From positions 1 through 32,688 of the forward strand of contig CAYJGZ010000021.1 of assembly GCA_964370045.1 (NCBI GenBank): 32,688 bases of DNA, written 5' to 3'. Shown here piece by piece: positions 31,028 through 32,688 of this stretch. Position 1 is the first letter of the stretch, and each line of letters opens with the position of its first letter. The translations under genes were made by a program, and so were the position numbers. The notes beneath the pieces were generated by a model that saw only the letters and a list, made by a program, of their open reading frames with translations, was not told where the DNA came from and searched no databases. Source of the stretch: JAAYCI01 sp964370045 (GTDB lineage: Bacteria > Bacillota > Clostridia > Oscillospirales > Ruminococcaceae).

Positions 31028-31194
31028 TTAGATAGTGTGGACATGAGCCCGAACGCAGGGATTTTGAGCAATTTTTTCGCAAGACAAGGCGGAAAAACGA
31101 TGCACTCCTTTGTGGAATGCGAGTTTTGCGGGCAAAGTATGGCGGAAAAATTGCCAAAGTAACTCGACTGAACACTCGTGTCCACACTATCTAA
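31028..31194. mobile_element. MITE-like element, 167 bp, terminal inverted repeats
   Basis: The ends TTAGATAGTGTGGACA and TGTCCACACTATCTAA are perfect inverted repeats, extending to about 20 bp with one mismatch. If the repeat proper starts at GATAGTG, it is flanked by TA on both sides, the target duplication used by IS630/Tc1-type transposases. The interior has no ORF and folds back on itself (GCAATTTTTTCGC with GCGGAAAAATTGC; an inner GCACTCC..GGAATGC). It was placed immediately after the terminator of the aminotransferase gene. Confidence 0.75.
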
Positions 31195-31221
31195 GGCTAT
31201 TTGCTTACTAAAAAGAAGGCA

Positions 31222-31330
31222 GTGTCCAAATGCGGCGATTTATTTGCTATATCCCCCACCGCAGGCGGGGGATATAGCGCCTTCTTCTTGCGCCCAGCGT
31301 ATTCTAAATTACCTCTATGTGTTCACTCCC
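31222..31330 (+). repeat. Palindromic intergenic repeat, copy 2 (109 bp)
   Basis: Same length and limits as copy 1 (GTGTCCAAATGCGG to GTGTTCACTCCC), with about 8 differences. The central stem GCTATATCC.. / ..GGATATAGC (31245-31277) has one A/C mismatch. It lies 28 bp after the MITE-like element and 18 bp before the stop of the leftward Xre gene. Confidence 0.85.
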
Positions 31331-31348
31331 AAAAGGAGAGAACGCATC

Positions 31349-31573
31349 TCAATTTGTTTTTCTGGGATAGGGTGCTTTTTCGTCCGTTAAATCCAGTAAA
31401 TAATCAATGCTGGTTTCGTATAATAAAGCAATTTTTCTCAATGTATTCAACGGAATGTTAATTTTACCCAGTTCATAATCAGAATACGTAGTTTGGGCGA
31501 TATTGAACATTTTGGCAACTTGTATTTGGGATAAATCATTATCTTCTCGCATATTTCTTATTCGTTCAAACAT
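31349..31573 (-). CDS. Xre-family helix-turn-helix regulator (second of pair)
   Basis: A 74-aa Cro/cI-type DNA-binding protein: MFERIRNMREDNDLSQIQVAKMFNIAQTTYSDYELGKINIPLNTLRKIALLYETSIDYLLDLTDE, a complete single HTH_3 domain with no effector domain. AAGGTGA precedes the ATG. It follows the other Xre gene by 13 bp in the same direction, so both are expressed from the promoter at 31821-31850. Confidence 0.87.
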   Translation of the reverse strand: MFERIRNMREDNDLSQIQVAKMFNIAQTTYSDYELGKINIPLNTLRKIALLYETSIDYLLDLTDEKAPYPRKTN

Positions 31574-31586
31574 ATTGTTATCACCT

Positions 31587-31799
31587 TCATGAAGGATTAG
31601 CATTATTTGTTAATCCCAAAATATAATCCGTTGAAACATCATAAAACTTAGCTAAGGATATAACAAACCGAACAGGAATTTCTCTTTTTCCCGTTTCATA
31701 GTTGCTATAAACTCTTTGGTCAATTTTCAAGATTGATGCTATTTGCTTTTGCCCTAAATCTCTATCTTCTCTTAAATCTTTTAATCTGTGATAGCACAT
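31587..31799 (-). CDS. Xre-family helix-turn-helix regulator (first of pair)
   Basis: A 70-aa HTH_3 protein (HRLKDLREDRDLGQKQIASILKIDQRVYSNYETGKREIPVRFVISLAKFYDVSTDYILGLT), similar in plan to its neighbour but clearly diverged. The start at 31799 has GAGGTGAT upstream; the upstream extension to 31898 runs through the promoter and operators. As the promoter-proximal gene next to twin palindromes, it is the best candidate for the repressor that binds them. Confidence 0.87.
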   Translation of the reverse strand: MCYHRLKDLREDRDLGQKQIASILKIDQRVYSNYETGKREIPVRFVISLAKFYDVSTDYILGLTNNANPS

Positions 31800-31820
31800 A
31801 AAATCACCTCTCATAACAGA

Positions 31821-31850
31821 AGTATATGTACTATCGTTTGATAGTATCAA
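31821..31850 (-). promoter_or_regulatory. Sigma-A promoter of the Xre gene pair
   Basis: On the minus strand, TTGATA (31850-31845), 18 bp, TATACT (31826-31821). One palindromic operator fills the spacer and the other lies just upstream of the -35, which suggests autorepression. Confidence 0.7.
31830..31845. promoter_or_regulatory. Operator 1, Xre-type palindrome
   Basis: ACTATC-GTTT-GATAGT, a perfect inverted repeat inside the spacer of the Xre promoter. It shares the pattern ACTATCGnnTGrTAGT with operator 2, with centres 25 bp apart. Confidence 0.7.
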
Positions 31851-31854
31851 TTTT

Positions 31855-31870
31855 ACTATCGAATGGTAGT
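31855..31870. promoter_or_regulatory. Operator 2, Xre-type palindrome
   Basis: ACTATC-GAAT-GGTAGT with outer TTT/AAA that lengthen the dyad (31852-31873). It lies between the Xre promoter and the SLOG gene, 11 bp before the latter's Shine-Dalgarno, so a bound repressor could act in both directions. Confidence 0.7.
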
Positions 31871-31896
31871 AAAACCAATTAGAGGTGATTATACTC

Positions 31897-32373
31897 ATGA
31901 AAAATAAGACAGCTATGTTTACGGGTCACAGAAATATTAAGGCAAATTTGTTGCAGCTAATTGAAAAAAATGTAAAAAAGCAACTGATTAAACTTATCAA
32001 AATAAACGTAATTTACTATGGCAACGGAGGAGCAAGAGGATTTGACCTATTAGCGGCAAAATGTGTACTTGAATTAAAAAAAGAATATCCACACATAAAA
32101 TTGATTATGGTTCTACCTTGCAAAGACCAAACAAAGAAATGGAATAACAATGATATTGCGTTATACAACTTCATTTTAAGTAATGCCGATAAAATTATCT
32201 GCATTTCAAATGAGTACACAAAGAGATGTATGTTAGAGCGCAACGACCATCTAATTAAAAACAGTAGTCACTGTATTGCATATTTAATACAAGCTTGTGG
32301 CGGTACTGCTTATACCGTGATGCGAGCAAAAGAACAAGGTCTTACGGTTTATAATATTGCGTTGAATATGTAA
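31897..32373 (+). CDS. SLOG-family protein (DUF1273/YpsA-like)
   Basis: A 158-aa Rossmann-like protein of the SMF/DprA-LOG superfamily: N-terminal MFTGHR, then YYGNGGARGFDLLAAKCVLELKKEYPHIKLIMVLPCKDQTKKW, NADKIICIS, and a C-terminal GGTAYTVMRAKEQGLTVYNI. SLOG domains bind nucleotides or nucleotide-derived ligands, and some act as sensors in phage-defence systems, while Bacillus YpsA affects cell division. AGAGGTGAT precedes the ATG at 31897. It is divergent from two small Xre repressors, a layout typical of a conditionally expressed accessory or prophage-type module. AT-rich. Confidence 0.82.
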   Translation: MKNKTAMFTGHRNIKANLLQLIEKNVKKQLIKLIKINVIYYGNGGARGFDLLAAKCVLELKKEYPHIKLIMVLPCKDQTKKWNNNDIALYNFILSNADKIICISNEYTKRCMLERNDHLIKNSSHCIAYLIQACGGTAYTVMRAKEQGLTVYNIALNM

Positions 32374-32445
32374 AATTTCCATAATAAGCATAACAAGCGA
32401 GTAGCAATTTTCATTTTCGCTGACTTTTCCCTTTGCATCAACACA

Positions 32446-32475
32446 AAAAAAAACGTGCCGACTTTCATCGACACG
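32446..32475 (-). terminator. Terminator downstream of tRNA-Asn
   Basis: Minus-strand hairpin CGTGTCGA / TCGGCACG (one G-T pair) with a 6-nt loop, followed by a run of nine T. Confidence 0.85.
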
Positions 32476-32479
32476 CTTT

Positions 32480-32555
32480 TGGCTCCCCAAGTTGGACTCG
32501 AACCAACGACCCTGCGGTTAACAGCCGCATGCTCTACCAACTGAGCTATTGAGGA
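32480..32555 (-). tRNA. tRNA-Asn(GTT)
   Basis: A 76-nt cloverleaf with encoded CCA. Acceptor stem TCCTCAA / TTGGGGA, D-arm with AGCTCAGTTGGTAGAGC, anticodon stem GCGGC/GCCGC-like pairing around loop CTGTTAA (anticodon GTT), and T-arm GTTGGTTCGAGTCCAAC. It lies downstream of the probable 5S rRNA end, a common place for tRNA-Asn in Bacillota rRNA operons. Confidence 0.96.
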
Positions 32556-32637
32556 ATATATATCGGCACAACATATTACCTACATATGTTAGCACTTTTG
32601 AAGGAAATTGTAAAGTGAAATCTTGCTAAAAACCCAC

Positions 32638-32667
32638 AAAAGCCCGCCCGCGTACGGGCGGACTTTT
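32638..32667 (-). terminator. Terminator-like hairpin after the 5S rRNA end
   Basis: AAAAG..CCGCCCG / CGGGCGG..CTTTT with a TACG tetraloop on the minus strand and T's at its foot. It separates the presumed rRNA transcript from tRNA-Asn. Confidence 0.8.
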
Positions 32668-32671
32668 GGGA

Positions 32672-32688
32672 AGAGCCGGCACCTACCT
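32672..32688 (-). rRNA. Probable 3' end of 5S rRNA (partial)
   Basis: The last bases read AGGTAGGTGCCGGCTCT on the minus strand, like the GUAGGU..GCCGG 3' end of clostridial 5S rRNA, and a strong terminator and tRNA-Asn follow. Only about 17 nt are visible, so the call rests mainly on context. Confidence 0.5.

Noticed and set aside
10054..31330. Repeated hairpins considered as a CRISPR array
   Set aside because: Copies are kilobases apart, in both orientations and over 100 bp long, with no regular spacers and no cas genes.

Overview
The window looks like a chromosomal segment of an anaerobic Bacillota, most likely class Clostridia. The evidence is AGGAGG-type ribosome binding sites, sigma-A promoters, a hybrid cluster protein with its ferredoxin partner, an oxygen-sensitive indolepyruvate ferredoxin oxidoreductase, an archaeal-type AspRS, and a TudS/ECF pair of the kind known from Clostridioides. 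I cannot name the family or genus. The window is bounded by stable-RNA genes, both on the minus strand: a truncated tRNA-Ser(CGA) at the left edge, and tRNA-Asn(GTT) plus what looks like the 3' end of a 5S rRNA at the right edge.

Layout. 0.25-2.3 kb: a carotenoid-oxygenase-like protein, surprising in an anaerobe. 3.0-8.7 kb: ten tightly packed plus-strand genes, mostly single-domain accessory families (DUF1653, esterase, DUF1697, GNAT-SnoaL fusion, DUF1905, DUF2200, ABM, DUF1848, DUF1801, methyltransferase), ending in a shared terminator. 8.8-12.5 kb: a minus-strand deformylase-like gene and a Crp/Fnr regulator divergent from ferredoxin-hcp, a nitrosative-stress module with a palindromic operator in the shared promoter region. 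12.7-15.0 kb: a membrane-bound sensor with degenerate GGDEF and intact EAL. 15.5-21.6 kb: aryl-CoA ligase, iorA, iorB, a second aryl-CoA ligase and an ACT-domain protein, an aromatic amino acid fermentation locus. 21.8-23.7 kb: a CPBP protease and a glutaredoxin-like protein.

23.7-26.4 kb is an AT-rich accessory block: two SHOCT-domain membrane proteins, a HEPN-like protein and a possible 41-aa protein, all leftward. Next to them is a serine recombinase gene broken by one frameshift. Between the two lies a near-consensus sigma-A promoter flanked by inverted copies of a 15-bp sequence. It currently points away from the SHOCT operon, so it is a candidate invertible (phase-variable) promoter. 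26.6-31.0 kb: archaeal-type AspRS, an ECF S component with a TudS-like desulfidase, and a class V aminotransferase. 31.3-32.4 kb: two small Xre repressors divergent from a SLOG-family protein, with twin operators between them.

Two non-coding repeat families run through the intergenic regions. One is a 109-115 bp element with a central 15-bp hairpin whose arms change in compensating ways among copies; there are five copies plus one possible diverged hairpin. Three copies lie in the same orientation about 28-41 bp upstream of a start codon, including in the predicted leader of ferredoxin-hcp. The other is a 167-bp MITE-like element with about 20-bp terminal inverted repeats bordered by TA, plus a diverged relative between iorB and the second ligase.
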